Assembly (NCBI GenBank): GCA_013339895.1 | Contig: JABACO010000118.1 | Coordinates: forward strand, 1-64,000 | Length of the DNA: 64,000 nucleotides | DNA from: Ephydatia muelleri | Lineage: Eukaryota; Porifera; Demospongiae; Spongillida; Spongillidae | Direction: 5' to 3' | Shown here: in pieces, positions 39,687 through 52,527 of the stretch | How the letters are laid out: each line of letters starts with the position of its first letter | Position numbering within the stretch: the stretch's first letter is position 1 | Notes under the pieces: model-generated | What the model was told of the DNA's origin: nothing | Databases searched by the model: none | Seen by the model: only the letters and a program-made list of their open reading frames with translations | Translations under genes and position numbers: made by a program

Positions 39687-39925
39687 TCAGTTATATTATC
39701 ATCGTATCAACACATTCCATATGACGTGTGTGCAGAGGGGAGTGCAAGAACGTGATGGGGGTGCTAATTTGGAAGGCCTATCTGCACCTATTAACACATT
39801 TCAGGCCATCTGGTGGCTAACTAACCGTTTTCTGCAGGGCAAAGTGAGGGTCCACACTTTCCCCCAGCCCATGACTTTACAACAAACTTTGTGCAGCAAG
39901 CTTCATCACACACACAAACATAGAT

Positions 39926-40056
<131 letters not shown>

Positions 40057-40067
40057 AACAAATACAG

Positions 40068-40232
40068 GATGATGAGATTGCAGCTATCACCACAGTAGTT
40101 CAGAATGGCTTCAGCATGCATGATGGACCATTTGTAAAAGGTTTGGATGCAGCTCTACAATCTTTCCATGTACACAGGCAACAATACTTTGGTGGTGCCT
40201 TTAGTGGAAATCACATACACAGGACGTTACAG
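40068..40232 (+). CDS. Exon of an uncharacterised protein (copy B)
   Basis: 165 bases, phase 0, same borders as 5768-5931; encodes GPFVKGLDAALQSFHVHRQQ and YFGGAFSGNHIHRTLQ. Confidence 0.4.
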
Positions 40233-41114
40233 GTACAGTAATGTGCCCTATACTTATTCCTTCTGCCACTGAAGTGTGCGCAAAGTTCACTGAAACATTT
40301 AGCCATGCAGTGCCATTGTATAAGGTACAACTGAATTACACAAAACTTTATTCTACATTGTTATTTCACAATGTACCAACAGAAACAGCAATACCACAGT
40401 TCATGGAAAACTTCAGAGCTTCTTTCCCTGATTCCTCCATTTCCATTACACCTAAAATGCATCTATTGTAATCCCTTGGGCAAAGGAATGGCACGTCGGA
40501 TTTGGCCTCCATGGCGAACAAGGGGGCTGAATCAATACACGCCCGTTTCCACACCTTGCAAAGGACCTATCATTCGATAAGGTCCAGCAGTTGCTCGCAA
40601 TCATGAAAGAACAACTGCTGTTCATTGCCCCACGTAACGTGGTGGCAATACCACAGTAGGCTAGTGACCAAACACATAACGTTACTCCCGTGCTGACCGG
40701 TATAGAGTACTTACAGTATGTTTGATCACTGTCAAAAAAGAACTGTGGCTACAAACCATTACAAATATCTATTAGTACCTTTAGTTCCCTTTACGAACCA
40801 ACCTTTATTTCTCATTTCCTATTGTCACAGGCGTGGAGAATCAAAGAGGTACACTAAGACTAACCCGGCCCGTAGCTTGCCGTAGCAAGTTCACTACGCC
40901 TCGTGGTTTGCAACACAAATAGAGTTCCTTTCCTTGTACTAGGGTGTTAGCGTGAGCTCACGTTTCAAAGGTCTTCGGTTGTCAAGGTCGTTGTTAAGGG
41001 TATGACATCAAGTGTCAGACGAAATAATTCGTAATAACATAATGTTGAAAAGCGTATTCCCATATTTCTTGCATAAGATGTAGTTGTAAAAGCTATCCTC
41101 ACCTGAATACACAT

Positions 41115-41643
41115 ATGTGTGCATGAGTGTGTGTGTGTATGAGTGTGTGTGTGTGTGTATGAGTGTGTGTGTGTATGAGTGTGTGTGTGTATGTGTGTAT
41201 GTGTGTATGTGTATGTGTGTATGTGTGTATGAGTGTGTGTTTATGTGTTGTGTATGTGTGTATGAGTGTGTGTATGTGTGTGTCTGTGTGTGTATGAGTG
41301 TGTGTGTGTGTGTGTCGTGTGTGTGTCCTGAGTGTGTGTGTCTGCGTGTGTGGTGTCTGTGTGTCTGTCTGTGTGTTCTGTGTGTTGTCTGCGTGTGTCT
41401 GTGTGTCTGTGTGTGTCTGCGTGGTGTGTGTCTGTGTGTGTCTGTGTGTGTCATGCGTGTGTGTGTGTGTGTATGTGTGTGTATGTGTGTGTGTATGTGT
41501 GCGTCTGTGTGTGTATGTGTATGTGTGTCTGCGTGTGTGTGTGTCTGTGTGTCCGTGTGTGTATGCGTGTGTGTGTCTTTGTGTGTATGAGTGTGTATGT
41601 GTGTATGTGTGTGTGTATGAGTGTGTGTGTATGTGTGTATATT
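41115..41643. repeat. Complex TG microsatellite (copy B)
   Basis: Counterpart of 4366-4880, with TGTCTGCG interruptions not seen in the other copies. Confidence 0.95.
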
Positions 41644-41699
41644 AACCACACCCCCACACACACTAACCACACCTACAGTGTACATGCACACACTCTTAC

Positions 41700-41891
41700 C
41701 TGAGCTTCTGGTCTAATTTGGACACCTGGCCTTCTAACATGGAGACTAGCTTGGACACGTTATCAGGCTCCACCTGGTCCCAATGGTTTGTCTTCTCCAC
41801 CCCCATTAGCCACACCCCCAGTTCCTTCATCCACAGGATGAGTAGCCTGAAGGGAGAGGTGACACAGTGGAGAGAGAGAATTTTATTCAGC

Positions 41892-41924
<33 letters not shown>

Positions 41925-42442
41925 ACATATACAGATACCGGTAAGTTGGGTAGGGGTGGAAAACACTGCAAACTACATGCATTTGTACATACATATATGA
42001 GGATAACATAGACAGATGAACATCATTACATTGTGGCAATGGAAAGGGAAAACATTCATGCGTACAGAAGCTTTATTTTTTAAAGAATATTCTTGTATAC
42101 ATTGTGTTGTTGACAAATGGGAAAGAGTTATCCCAGTGCATAACAGCAAAACATACACCCAGCGCACAATGGATGTCATGACTTTATCCTCCACTCCATC
42201 GTATTTCTACCCCAGCTAGTACACACCCATCTCAAACCCCCCAGCGTACACCTGTAGCTATCTATGCACACACACCCTTCAACTGCACTAATTGGAAATA
42301 AGGTCTTACCACCCCAAACTATTTGCTTACCACTTACAATTTGAATTACAAGTCTCCACCTGCCAGTCACAGCGTGCGTCTCATAAGCCTCATCGATGCA
42401 CTTGACATCTTCCATACGCCGCATCCTTGTAAGCCTGTCCAT
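41700..42442 (-). CDS. Coiled-coil protein, first two exons (copy B)
   Basis: Exon 1 42442-42360 and exon 2 41846-41700, with the same phases as 3569-4307. Reads [11 protein letters not shown], where copy A has H for Q. Confidence 0.5.
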
Positions 42443-42798
42443 TTCTGTCGAATATTATGATACCTGCTCTTTTTATGTTTCCTACATCGGATATACAATC
42501 GAAAGGCACTAGCGAATAGCTGATCTACCCATCTGCCCGATTTCAACAATATATTAAAAGTCATTTTTAATTCCGCGGTTACTGGTTACATTACGGTACA
42601 AATAATTTCGCCGGTTAACCCACATCAGAACTTGAATCGATACACTGTTATAACCATCGATCTGATTGAAATCATTGATATATGCGAGTCCGAAAAAGTG
42701 ATAAATACAGTCAAAATAAAAAAAAAATTAAAAAAAAGAAGTTGATGTGTTGCAAGGCGACTCAAATCCACGAAGAATCGCTAAGCGACATGAGCAGG

Positions 42799-43138
42799 TC
42801 ACGCATGGTCTTCGCACGGTGAAGCTTCGCTGGCGGAACTGCAGCGTTCATCCTCACTGCACTCGTCCCCTTCCTCGGGCCAAACCTTCCGCAGTGCAGT
42901 CCTCAACAAAGCCGTCGCCTCGTTCTTTAGTGACCTTCTGATGAATTTCGACGTGCTTGCTGAGATGATCCCTACGCATGAAGCGTTTCGAGCACTCCGT
43001 GCACACGAAACGCTTCTCTCCCGTATGCGTTCGCAGGTGTCGCTTTAGCTCGGAAGAACGGGTGAACTGTTTCAAACAGTAAAGCCACGTGCAGTGGAAT
43101 GGCCTCTCACCCGTGTGCCAGCAAAGGTGAGCACGCAG
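42799..43138 (-). CDS. Sp: Sp transcription factor, C-terminal part cut by a gap (copy B)
   Basis: The second and third zinc fingers are present. An extra G in the CCTCGGGCC run near 42877 shifts the tail frame relative to copies A and C. The 5-prime part is lost in the N gap starting at 43139. Confidence 0.75.
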
Positions 43139-44138
43139 NNNNNNNNNNNNNNNNNNNNNNNNNNNNNNNNNNNNNNNNNNNNNNNNNNNNNNNNNNNNNN
43201 NNNNNNNNNNNNNNNNNNNNNNNNNNNNNNNNNNNNNNNNNNNNNNNNNNNNNNNNNNNNNNNNNNNNNNNNNNNNNNNNNNNNNNNNNNNNNNNNNNNN
43301 NNNNNNNNNNNNNNNNNNNNNNNNNNNNNNNNNNNNNNNNNNNNNNNNNNNNNNNNNNNNNNNNNNNNNNNNNNNNNNNNNNNNNNNNNNNNNNNNNNNN
43401 NNNNNNNNNNNNNNNNNNNNNNNNNNNNNNNNNNNNNNNNNNNNNNNNNNNNNNNNNNNNNNNNNNNNNNNNNNNNNNNNNNNNNNNNNNNNNNNNNNNN
43501 NNNNNNNNNNNNNNNNNNNNNNNNNNNNNNNNNNNNNNNNNNNNNNNNNNNNNNNNNNNNNNNNNNNNNNNNNNNNNNNNNNNNNNNNNNNNNNNNNNNN
43601 NNNNNNNNNNNNNNNNNNNNNNNNNNNNNNNNNNNNNNNNNNNNNNNNNNNNNNNNNNNNNNNNNNNNNNNNNNNNNNNNNNNNNNNNNNNNNNNNNNNN
43701 NNNNNNNNNNNNNNNNNNNNNNNNNNNNNNNNNNNNNNNNNNNNNNNNNNNNNNNNNNNNNNNNNNNNNNNNNNNNNNNNNNNNNNNNNNNNNNNNNNNN
43801 NNNNNNNNNNNNNNNNNNNNNNNNNNNNNNNNNNNNNNNNNNNNNNNNNNNNNNNNNNNNNNNNNNNNNNNNNNNNNNNNNNNNNNNNNNNNNNNNNNNN
43901 NNNNNNNNNNNNNNNNNNNNNNNNNNNNNNNNNNNNNNNNNNNNNNNNNNNNNNNNNNNNNNNNNNNNNNNNNNNNNNNNNNNNNNNNNNNNNNNNNNNN
44001 NNNNNNNNNNNNNNNNNNNNNNNNNNNNNNNNNNNNNNNNNNNNNNNNNNNNNNNNNNNNNNNNNNNNNNNNNNNNNNNNNNNNNNNNNNNNNNNNNNNN
44101 NNNNNNNNNNNNNNNNNNNNNNNNNNNNNNNNNNNNNN
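43139..44138. other. Assembly gap of 1000 N
   Basis: Exactly 1000 N, joining arm B (inside the Sp exon) to copy Q. No biological adjacency is implied. Confidence 0.99.
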
Positions 44139-44961
44139 GTTAGCTTACTGTTTTTTTTTTATTTTTATTTCAGATACACAGAGACTGCAGTGTTTTATTG
44201 TAGTAAGTGATCTATTCTATCAGTATTTGTATTGTCTTATCGTTATCCTTATCCTGGCGGTTTTCAGGTTATGGTATGACACTCTTGTATTTATTCAGCT
44301 GAATTTTTTATGATCTGATCTTTGTTTTATTTATGTTTAAGTGATTATCTTGCGAGCAATGAATAAAAGAGGCAATGCATGGGTTAATAGCTTCTAAGCA
44401 TGTTGCTTCAGTAATACAACCAATATCGCCATATCAATATGTATGCATGCATGCATGCATTACCTGACTGGAGGCAAAAGTTCCACTCGTCTCCAACAAC
44501 TAAGTGCCAGTGGCAGGGGTTTCATGTAATTAACAATGGCAGGAGGTGTATCCTCAAGAAACTCAATTGCATTACAGCTGTGGACGTGCACATGACATAA
44601 AGGAACGAGCTAGATGGTGGTCTCGTCTTAAATGCTGCTTCCTTTGGTCACATTGACCCTCTGGGGGAAGGACCAAGCATACTTGTCCACAAATGTGCTC
44701 AAGGAGAGCTCAGTGGTCACCACTGAACCAGCGCTGGCATATGGGAGCAGTGATGACCACTCCTCACATTACCCTACATATCGCTATAAATGTTTCGGTA
44801 CGTCGAGTACGCCGTACGTGGACTAATGAGGATTAAAATGGCAAGGAAATGTATGAATGCTGTGTAGCCTTACCTCCGACTACCACTAGCTTGATATGTT
44901 CTGTCATATTCCAATATTGCCCTGATCCCGGGAGCCAAATCCTTATCAGATTCTATTTGCC

Positions 44962-45020
44962 AACAGAGTATGTACCAGGTATGAAAATGACTATATATCA
45001 TACCTGGTACATACTCTGTT
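44962..45020. ncRNA. Candidate hairpin RNA (copy Q)
   Basis: Identical stem and loop to 31995-32053. Confidence 0.3.
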
Positions 45021-45218
45021 CACAAATACAACCTGATCCAAGGCTGTAAAGATGTGGCTGTGATATACCTTATGTCTTATCTGATGCGCAACACAATAAT
45101 TGATCAAGCTACATGTATTAGGCTTGCATGTGCGTGCCACACGTGCCATGCCAGGTGTTAAATGTAATTAAATTCATTACAAATTCATTACAATGGCAGG
45201 AGGATCCTTGTTAGAGAG

Positions 45219-45567
45219 AATCATCAACACTCATCAACAACTCATTAATGTAAAGGGAAGAGGTGAGGGGGGAGTGGGAGGATGAGGGAGTGAAACGTGG
45301 TCAGTCTCATTGTATTTGGGCTCATAGCCAGCACACCCATCCAGAGCACAAGTGAAGGATATGGCTCCTATTCCCAAGTAGACATGATAGCTCTTGCCAA
45401 TGAGTGTATGTGTGTTTGCTGTGTGTGTGCAAGTGTGTGTGTGCTTGTTTGGCTGTATGTACATGTACATGTAGGTGGCAGGGGGGAGGGGGGGTAGTCC
45501 ACGCCCTGTAAACCACTCCTTCCTTCTCACATTCACACTATCGCATGGCATATGTTATTATACACAA

Positions 45568-45620
<53 letters not shown>

Positions 45621-45790
45621 CAGTGTACTTGCACACACCAGTTATACATGTGGCAAACCTGTCTGATGATGGTACATACAGTTATGGCACAGCTGTATAC
45701 TGGGGCCTTTGATGTTTATCTATGGTACAATTTAACACCTGTTTGAGAAGGGCGGAGTGGGAAAAAAAGGGAAAAAAAAAAAAAAAAACT
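45219..45790. repeat. R1 segment (copy 4)
   Basis: As 32252-32790, but with about 35 additional bases (GTCTGATGATGGTACATACA region near 45660) that the P copy lacks. Confidence 0.8.
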
Positions 45791-46473
45791 AGGTCACCCA
45801 TCCAGAGATTATTCCATTGGGAGTGTGCTTAACTTCTCACCAGTGTGATTTGAGCTATCACATTAGCTGCTGGGGACCTTACAGTTTTAGATTTCCAAAT
45901 AAAGGATTTTGTATTGTACTATGAATGTAATTATGTAGTTATGATGTCTCAAAGTGGGAACCAGCTGGTTCAGAGCACTGGCCAGGGTGGTATGGGCCCC
46001 TTGCTCCAAGGTCTGGTATATGTATATGGGATGTGGTACACAGAGGACCCACAGAAGCTCCTGGTCCCCTCCCACTGTCTGTAGGGCCCTCAGAGCATAT
46101 CTGGAAGCCCAGTGAGTCATACAGCTCCATGTGGTGTGTATGGGTGGTGGGTCTGCATGTCATATTGCCCATCATGCATGAGTACACATGCAATTGTGTG
46201 TGTATGTGTATTGATTATGCCTTCAGCCCTTCTATCCCTCCCTCCCTCCCTCCCTCCCTCCCATATATGTGTGTGAGTGCTACATGGGTGTTGTGTGGGC
46301 TAGACTTGATGATGGGATCTTGTATTAGACTGAGGCTGGACTTTTGGAATTGTTAATCACACTTGATAACATCAAAGCCTGAGTAACTAAATCAGCCCAC
46401 AAGTACCTCCCCATGAATTGGTGGTCATAAAACGCATGCGCACTCGTCGTTTGGCGCTAATCATGAATTATTA

Positions 46474-46626
<153 letters not shown>

Positions 46627-46671
46627 CTATATGTGTCACACACACACCAACATCCACACACAACCCAATGT

Positions 46672-46672
<1 letters not shown>

Positions 46673-46761
<89 letters not shown>
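46673..46761. repeat. AC microsatellite (Q)
   Basis: Pure AC run, longer than in P. Confidence 0.95.
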
Positions 46762-46762
<1 letters not shown>

Positions 46763-46951
46763 GCCCAACCATATAACGTATTCCAGAGCTGCTACTGTAT
46801 TGACTGTACTGGATGGGATAAGGGGACCTGTTGTTGCATGCCCCCAGCCTGCCATCAATTCTGACTCTTTTTTTTGTTGGTATAATTGTTTAATCAAATA
46901 TAAACATTTCTATGTATATGATGTGCATGGTCTTGGGGTAACTGGTGTGCG

Positions 46952-47069
46952 TTAGCCATTTGCTGCCTGCATAAATGAGATGTGATCAAACAGTCCAATC
47001 ACACTGATAATGATGATACACAGGATCTCCTTAATGAAGTCATAGCAGTCAGGGAGCTGAGCCTTCTTT
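46952..47069 (-). CDS. Terminal exon with a membrane-like segment
   Basis: CATTTCAG acceptor, phase 2 in, encoding KKAQLPDCYDFIKEILC, then the hydrophobic IIIISVIGLF and DHISFMQAANG before TAA. Copy P (from 34119, plus strand) has 20 bases deleted inside it. The exon lies in the inverted block, so its strand differs between P and Q. No family recognised. Confidence 0.4.
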
Positions 47070-47410
47070 CTGAAATGAAAGTTGACCATAAAGCCCCTTG
47101 AATGGAGATGTGCAAGTGATGAAGGTGGTGGACGTTATGGTGTGTACTGCGATTTACACATGTGCATAAGCATGTGACCACACATTGTGTGAGTGGGTTT
47201 ACATTTCTTCACTGATATGCGTACATCTACATATGCTGTGTGAAGCAAAAAAAAAAGCATGTCAGCACATGTCCATCATATGAAATACACACTTGCATGT
47301 GCATGTCACATAATGAGACACACAGCTGGATATACATATATACAGACTCATAACTTACATGCAGCTTTCCTGGCTAAGCACATGTGCATATCTCCATTAC
47401 AACAAATACC

Positions 47411-47416
47411 CCCCCC

Positions 47417-47463
<47 letters not shown>
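47411..47463. repeat. Poly-C and AC repeat (Q)
   Basis: Short C run then pure AC. Confidence 0.93.
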
Positions 47464-47467
<4 letters not shown>

Positions 47468-47582
47468 CAGAAATCCATACTCCCCATCTTGTAGCTCTGG
47501 GAATATCTCATAAAAACAGCACAGACTTAATTCATAAACACCTACCTGTAATGGCTGTATCTGGATCTACCCAGTGTACTTT

Positions 47583-47686
47583 CTATGTGTGAAGAGAGAC
47601 AGTATGTACGGCATAAATACAGCCCTCTTCACTTAAATGTACTTTAAGAGGTGGCTGTACGACGGGATGTACTGCTACCTGGGTTT
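47583..47686 (-). CDS. Possible terminal exon, unknown gene (copy Q)
   Basis: Identical to 34530-34633. Confidence 0.35.
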
Positions 47687-48391
47687 CTAAAAGGGGTGGG
47701 AGAGACGCGTAATATAGTACGCATGCTGACATATACACAACATGCACACACATGCAAACACATCCACCACACAAATACATCCACACACGCATAATTGCCT
47801 TCTTTTTGGTAAAGACAATTCCCCATACTGAGTACAACGTCCGTTCTAATAAAAGAACTCCACACGTACGTTCACGGCCAATGTTTTAACGTAACTATGT
47901 TGTAACCTGTATATTTAATACATACAGAAATTATTTTAACCCTCAGAAGAGTGGTTTATGTTTGGGTCCAAGAGGAGAGCTTTTACGGTGCAGTATGGAG
48001 AACCTTTCTCGTGAAGTATCTTTACTATATTCCCGAACATATTTGGTCGTTCGAGTATTATCTTCCATCTGTCAGATAGGGCATACGTTTGTCGAAATTA
48101 CTGTCATTTTGCTTCGATATGTTGTTTGTGTATATATGTGTGTACAAGAGATTTATAACCATGACTCTTTATAGTTTTACCTAACTTATTGTATTTATGT
48201 TTCTTGATTTGAATTTAAAATCCTACCTCTCCCTTCTCCCTGTCTCTTCCCTCCCTTTTCCCCTTCCTCTCTCTCTCTTCCCTCCCTCCTCCCTTCTCAC
48301 CTTCCTCCCTCATCCTCTTTCCCTTCCCTTCTCATCCTCTCTCCCTCCTCCCCTTCCTCCCTCTCTCTTCCCTCCCTCCTCTCTCTGGCAG

Positions 48392-48434
48392 AATCTATGA
48401 GAATGTGAAGGTGGTCACCTATACACCACTGTAG
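48392..48434 (+). CDS. Short terminal exon with YENV (copy Q), weak
   Basis: Identical to 35331-35373. Confidence 0.35.
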
Positions 48435-48672
48435 TCACCCAGGTTAGCATGAACCAGACCATCATGGTTAATTACAACCCAGACTTTTACTTTTAGTCTT
48501 CTCTTCTTCAGCCACCCCTGCTTCCGTCAATGAACAGGGAGAGGAGGAACACAGGTACCAAAACATGTTCCCAACTAATGTGCTCATTAAAACTGAGTGT
48601 GGTCCCCAGTTGTAAGCTATACGAATTGCCCATGTGTGTGTGTGTGTGTCTCTTAATGTGTACATTCCCCTC

Positions 48673-48713
<41 letters not shown>

Positions 48714-48849
48714 AACTAAATACCATGACAGGAATGTTCCCAAACGCTTTGTACTCAGCCATTAATACTAGATGTGTATAACACACATGACAGCAGGATC
48801 TTAATTGGGACTGCAGGCAGCCAAGACGGCAGACTGTAGGCAGCCTATC

Positions 48850-49000
48850 TGTCTCTTTCTCTCTCCCTCTCTTTTCCACCTCTCCTTTCTCTCTCTTTCC
48901 CACTCTCCCTCTCTCTCTCTCACCCACCCTCTCTCTATCGGTCTCTTTACACTCTCTCCCTCTCTGTCTCTCTCCCTCTCTCACTCTCGCTCCCCATGTC
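48850..49000. repeat. CTCTCTCCCTCTCT pyrimidine tract
   Basis: Interrupted CT repeats directly before the 48-base array. Confidence 0.85.
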
Positions 49001-49009
49001 AATGTGTTA

Positions 49010-49672
49010 CACTTGACAACTTGTGTGTATCTTGTGCGAACATGGAGGTTGTGTGCTGTGTGTACATGGTGTGTTCGTCTTGTGCGAACATGGAGGTTGT
49101 GTGCTGTGTGTACATGGTGTGTGTATCTTGTGCGAACATGGAGGTTGTGTGCTGTGTGTACATGGTGTGTGTATCTTGTGCGAACATGGAGATTGTGTGC
49201 TGTGCATACATGGTGGGTGCGTCTTGTGCGAACATGGTGGTTGTGTGCTGTGCGTACATGGTGTGTGCGTCTTGTGCGAACATGGAGGTTGTGTGCTGTG
49301 CGAACATGGTGGGTGTATCTTGTGCTTACATGGTGTGTGCGTCTTGTGCGAACATGGAGGTTGTGTGCTGTGCGAACATGGTGGGTGTATCTTGTGCTTA
49401 CATGGTGTGTGCGTCTTGTGCGAACATGGAGGTTGTGTGCTGTGCGTACATGGTGTGTGCGTCTTGTGCGAACATGGTGGTTGTGTGCTGTGCGTACATG
49501 GTGGGTGTATCTTGTGTGCGTCTTGTGCGAACATGGAGGTTGTGTGCTGTGCGAACATGGTGGGTGTATCTTGTGCGAGCATGGTGGTGTGTGCTGTGCG
49601 TACATGGTGTGTGCGTCTTGTGCGAACATGGAGGTTGTGTGCTGTGCGAACATGGTGTGTGTATGTTGTGCG
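49010..49672. repeat. 48-base tandem array, about 13 units
   Basis: Each unit reads TTGTGCGAACATGGAGGTTG then TGTGCTGTGCGTACATGGTG plus GTGTGCGTC. Because 48 is divisible by 3, several frames on both strands stay open for over 200 codons (for example CEHGGCVLCVHGVC). No start or splice context supports translation. Confidence 0.93.
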
Positions 49673-50199
49673 GATAAATATGGACAACCCACTTCTCCCC
49701 TTTGCACACGAGTGCACATAACCCCTGTGATAGGCGTATGAGTTATGACCAGGTATATTAGCAGGTTCATGTCAGCTGGCATTGAACGCATCCAATACGC
49801 AAACCAACACTATACAAGACACCAGTAGCAGCTTCTGGTGTGCTGACCTTAGGTCTGAGCAGGACTGACCTCTGAACACATACATGCCTCGCTATGAGGT
49901 ACACTGGTAGAGGAGGATTGAGGCAACGTGGAGTAGGTGATGGAACAAGAACCTGGCTTGCACTCTTGGGCAATTTAATCTTTCACCACACACACAGATA
50001 CTGATAGTGGTGTTGATTGACTAATGGCCGGAGAGGGGAGGGTTGGGGGGCAAAGGGGCTGTATACAGAGAAACCTCACATTGTGCATGTGTGAGTACAA
50101 TGTGTATATAGAGTGTAGATGATGGGATGGGCACAGTGTCAGTTACCATGGAAACCTATAAGGTAGCCATAGGGGAGAGTGCACTGGTTACCCTCTGGT

Positions 50200-50560
50200 C
50201 TGGGGAGAAGCAGTTTCGATATGAGAATACGGAGAGAACGGAGAGTTATAACTGGAGAGTGCTTCCTAGTCGAGGTCGGTCACAGAGATGCTGCCACACT
50301 CCTCCCTCTCATCCAGCAGCACATTCGTCCTGGCAGTATCATCTACAGCGATGAATGGAAGGCATACAGTAGAATTACTGCCACCACCAGGATGTGACAT
50401 GAGACTGTCGACCACTCACATCACTTTGTGGACCTGGCTACAGGTGCACACACGCAGGGTGTGGAAGCAATGTGGAGCTCCTGTAAGCGTCTGGTGAGAG
50501 AAGAGAGGACTATGCATTCAAATCTGTTTGACATCTACCTCCCTGAATTAGTGTATGGAA
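50200..50560 (+). pseudogene. Merlin / IS1595-like transposase remnant
   Basis: In two frames: TGECFLVEVGHRDAATLLPL then IQQHIRPGSIIYSDEWKAY, and after a frame change TVDHSHHFVDLATGAHTQGV then EAMWSSCKRLVREER. These match the DDE domain of ISXO2/IS1595-type transposases, whose eukaryotic relatives are Merlin elements: S-D-x-W-x-A-Y carries the second catalytic D, and GAHTQxxE carries the E. The first D region and the N-terminus are missing. It is dead. Confidence 0.7.
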
Positions 50561-50820
50561 TGTGAAATTCATCAAAGGTTTTTAATTGAGTTGTTGATTG
50601 GTTGATAATTGGGGGGGACGTACTATTATTAGAAAAGAACCTACTCATGACGTCGGAAGGAGGACCGCCAGAAAAAAAATCAAAGCGGTCTGGAGAGTCC
50701 AATACATGTAATGACCCACGGCTGCAACAAAATGATTTCATATGGTAAGCCATGTGCGTATGCCGACGCCAATGAAAGGGGTGGGCCTTTAGCGGTGGAA
50801 GTGTTTTGTGCACAGTTCGA

Positions 50821-50860
50821 CCATAGATTAATAACCTTACGTAAGGTTATTCATCTATGG
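50821..50860. repeat. Palindrome copy (Q)
   Basis: Same as 35633-35672. Confidence 0.7.
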
Positions 50861-51102
50861 TTCGACTCAGTTGTGTTTCTTCACACACAGTCCAATCTGT
50901 TTTGAAGTGTGGGATGAAGTCTATGTGACCGTGTGTGGACATAGCTTCTGGTTAGTGAGTGTGCAATAATTGGAGTATTATGTATTTTGGTTACATATTG
51001 TATGTATGTGTATGTGTAATCTATGTATGAATGCATCTACGAATGTATGTGTGTATGTGTATTATGTGTGTATGTGTGTATAATACCTCATTAAAGTTTC
51101 AG

Positions 51103-52342
51103 GTGCATCACTAAGGTCATTGGTCAGAAACCTGAGTGTCCAGTGTGCAAGACTGCATTGTCTGTTCAAAATCCAATTCACCCTAACTTCTCGTGTAAGT
51201 CCCAGAGTGGGTGGGTAGGTGGGTCAGCACATCATGCCACATGATTCTCTCCGGGTATGCAGTACATGACATAGTGACTAAATACCACCAGCAATCTGTC
51301 TCAAGCACACTGAAGGTTGGTACATATGATGTGTGTGTGTGCATGTGTGTGTGTGTGTGTGAATGTGTGTGTGAATGTGTGTGCATGTGTGTGTGTGTGT
51401 GTGGTGTGTGCATGTGTGTGTGTGTGTGTGAATGTGTGTGTGAATGTGTGTGCATGTGTGTGTGTGTGTGGTGTGTGCATGTGTGTGTGTGTGTGAATGT
51501 GTGTGTGAATGTGTGTGCATGTGTGTGTGTGTGTGGTGTGTGCATGTGTGTGTGCATGTGTGTGTGTGCATGTGTGTGCATGTGTGTGTGTGCATGTGTG
51601 TGAATGTGTGTGTGAATGTGTGTGTGTGTTTGGTGTGTGTGCATGTGTGTGTGTGCATGTGTGTGCATGTGTGTGTGCATGTGTGTGTGTGCATGTGTGT
51701 GATGTGTTGTGTGATGTGCAGACACCTCATCTCCAAGACATTTGAAGTTGACTAGTCAAATGAGTGATGGCGGTAAGTTTGTTTGTGTGTATATGCTGTG
51801 GTGGTGTCAGTAGTGATGGAGTGTATGTGTGTATGTGGATTGCAGAGCTCAAGGAACTGTACCTCAGCATACAGGAACAGATGCAGAGCACAGCAAAGGT
51901 TGGGTGTGTATGCATGTACACACATGCCTGCATCTACATGCACACATGTATGTATGCATGTACGCTTGCATGTACGCACATGCCTACATTATTCTGTCTG
52001 TACCTTGATCTAGTGGGTGTGGTCCCTTGTATAATCTAGCTTGACAAGTTGTTGTAGTTCCATGAGCATTGCAACAGTCAGTGTGTTGGGCTGCTAGTGA
52101 CATCACTTGTCTTCATGCAGCAAGAGAAGTACCTCTGCACTGCTGTAACACTGGACTTCCTGAAGCAAACCAGACAAGTGTTGCTGATGGTGTGCACACA
52201 CACACCACACACACACACACCACACACACACCACACACACACACACACACACACCACACACCACACACACACACCACACACCACACACCACACACACACA
52301 CACACACACCACACACACCACACACCACACACACACACCACA

Positions 52343-52373
<31 letters not shown>

Positions 52374-52527
52374 CCACACACACCACATGCATATACCACA
52401 TACCTATACAACACACAGATGCACACATACGCATGCACACATACACACAGCGCGTGCACACACACACACAGATGCCACATGTTTCTGTATGACTCTGACC
52501 TCCTATTAGGACATAGAGAAGCTACAG
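51103..52527 (+). CDS. RING-finger plus coiled-coil protein, five exons, COP1-like
   Basis: Exons 51103-51194, 51722-51772, 51846-51898, 52121-52189 and 52510-52527 (cut). All phases agree. The first gives the second half of a RING finger, CITKVIGQKPECPVC, followed by NPIHPNFS. C-x10-C-P-x-C followed by PNF is the COP1 arrangement. The next exons give SSPRHLKLTSQMSDG, then coiled coil ELKELYLSIQEQM and LDFLKQTRQVLLM, then DIEKLQ. COP1 is an E3 ubiquitin ligase with RING, coiled coil and WD40; no WD40 exon is in the window. The fifth exon is interrupted by R1 at 52528, and the first half of the RING is not seen. Confidence 0.5.
51331..51710. repeat. TG/CATG/GAATG microsatellite in the RING gene intron
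   Basis: Longer counterpart of 36144-36298. Confidence 0.95.
52190..52475. repeat. CACACAC/ACCACACA microsatellite
   Basis: AC runs with CC interruptions, in the last visible intron of the RING gene. Confidence 0.95.

Larger units (their letters stand above)
48477..50605. other. 2.1 kb block present in Q and absent from P
   Basis: P runs straight from TTAATTACA to TAATTGGGGGGG. Q has about 2129 extra bases containing a CT-rich tract (48850-49000), a 48-base tandem array, and a transposase remnant near its right end. Only an AT-rich microhomology is seen at the borders. A small exon-like piece (48512-48554) with AG and GT borders is also inside. Confidence 0.8.

Noticed and set aside
49010-49672. 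Possible CRISPR-like array (regular repeats)
   Set aside because: No distinct spacers; units are contiguous tandem copies, and the context is animal.
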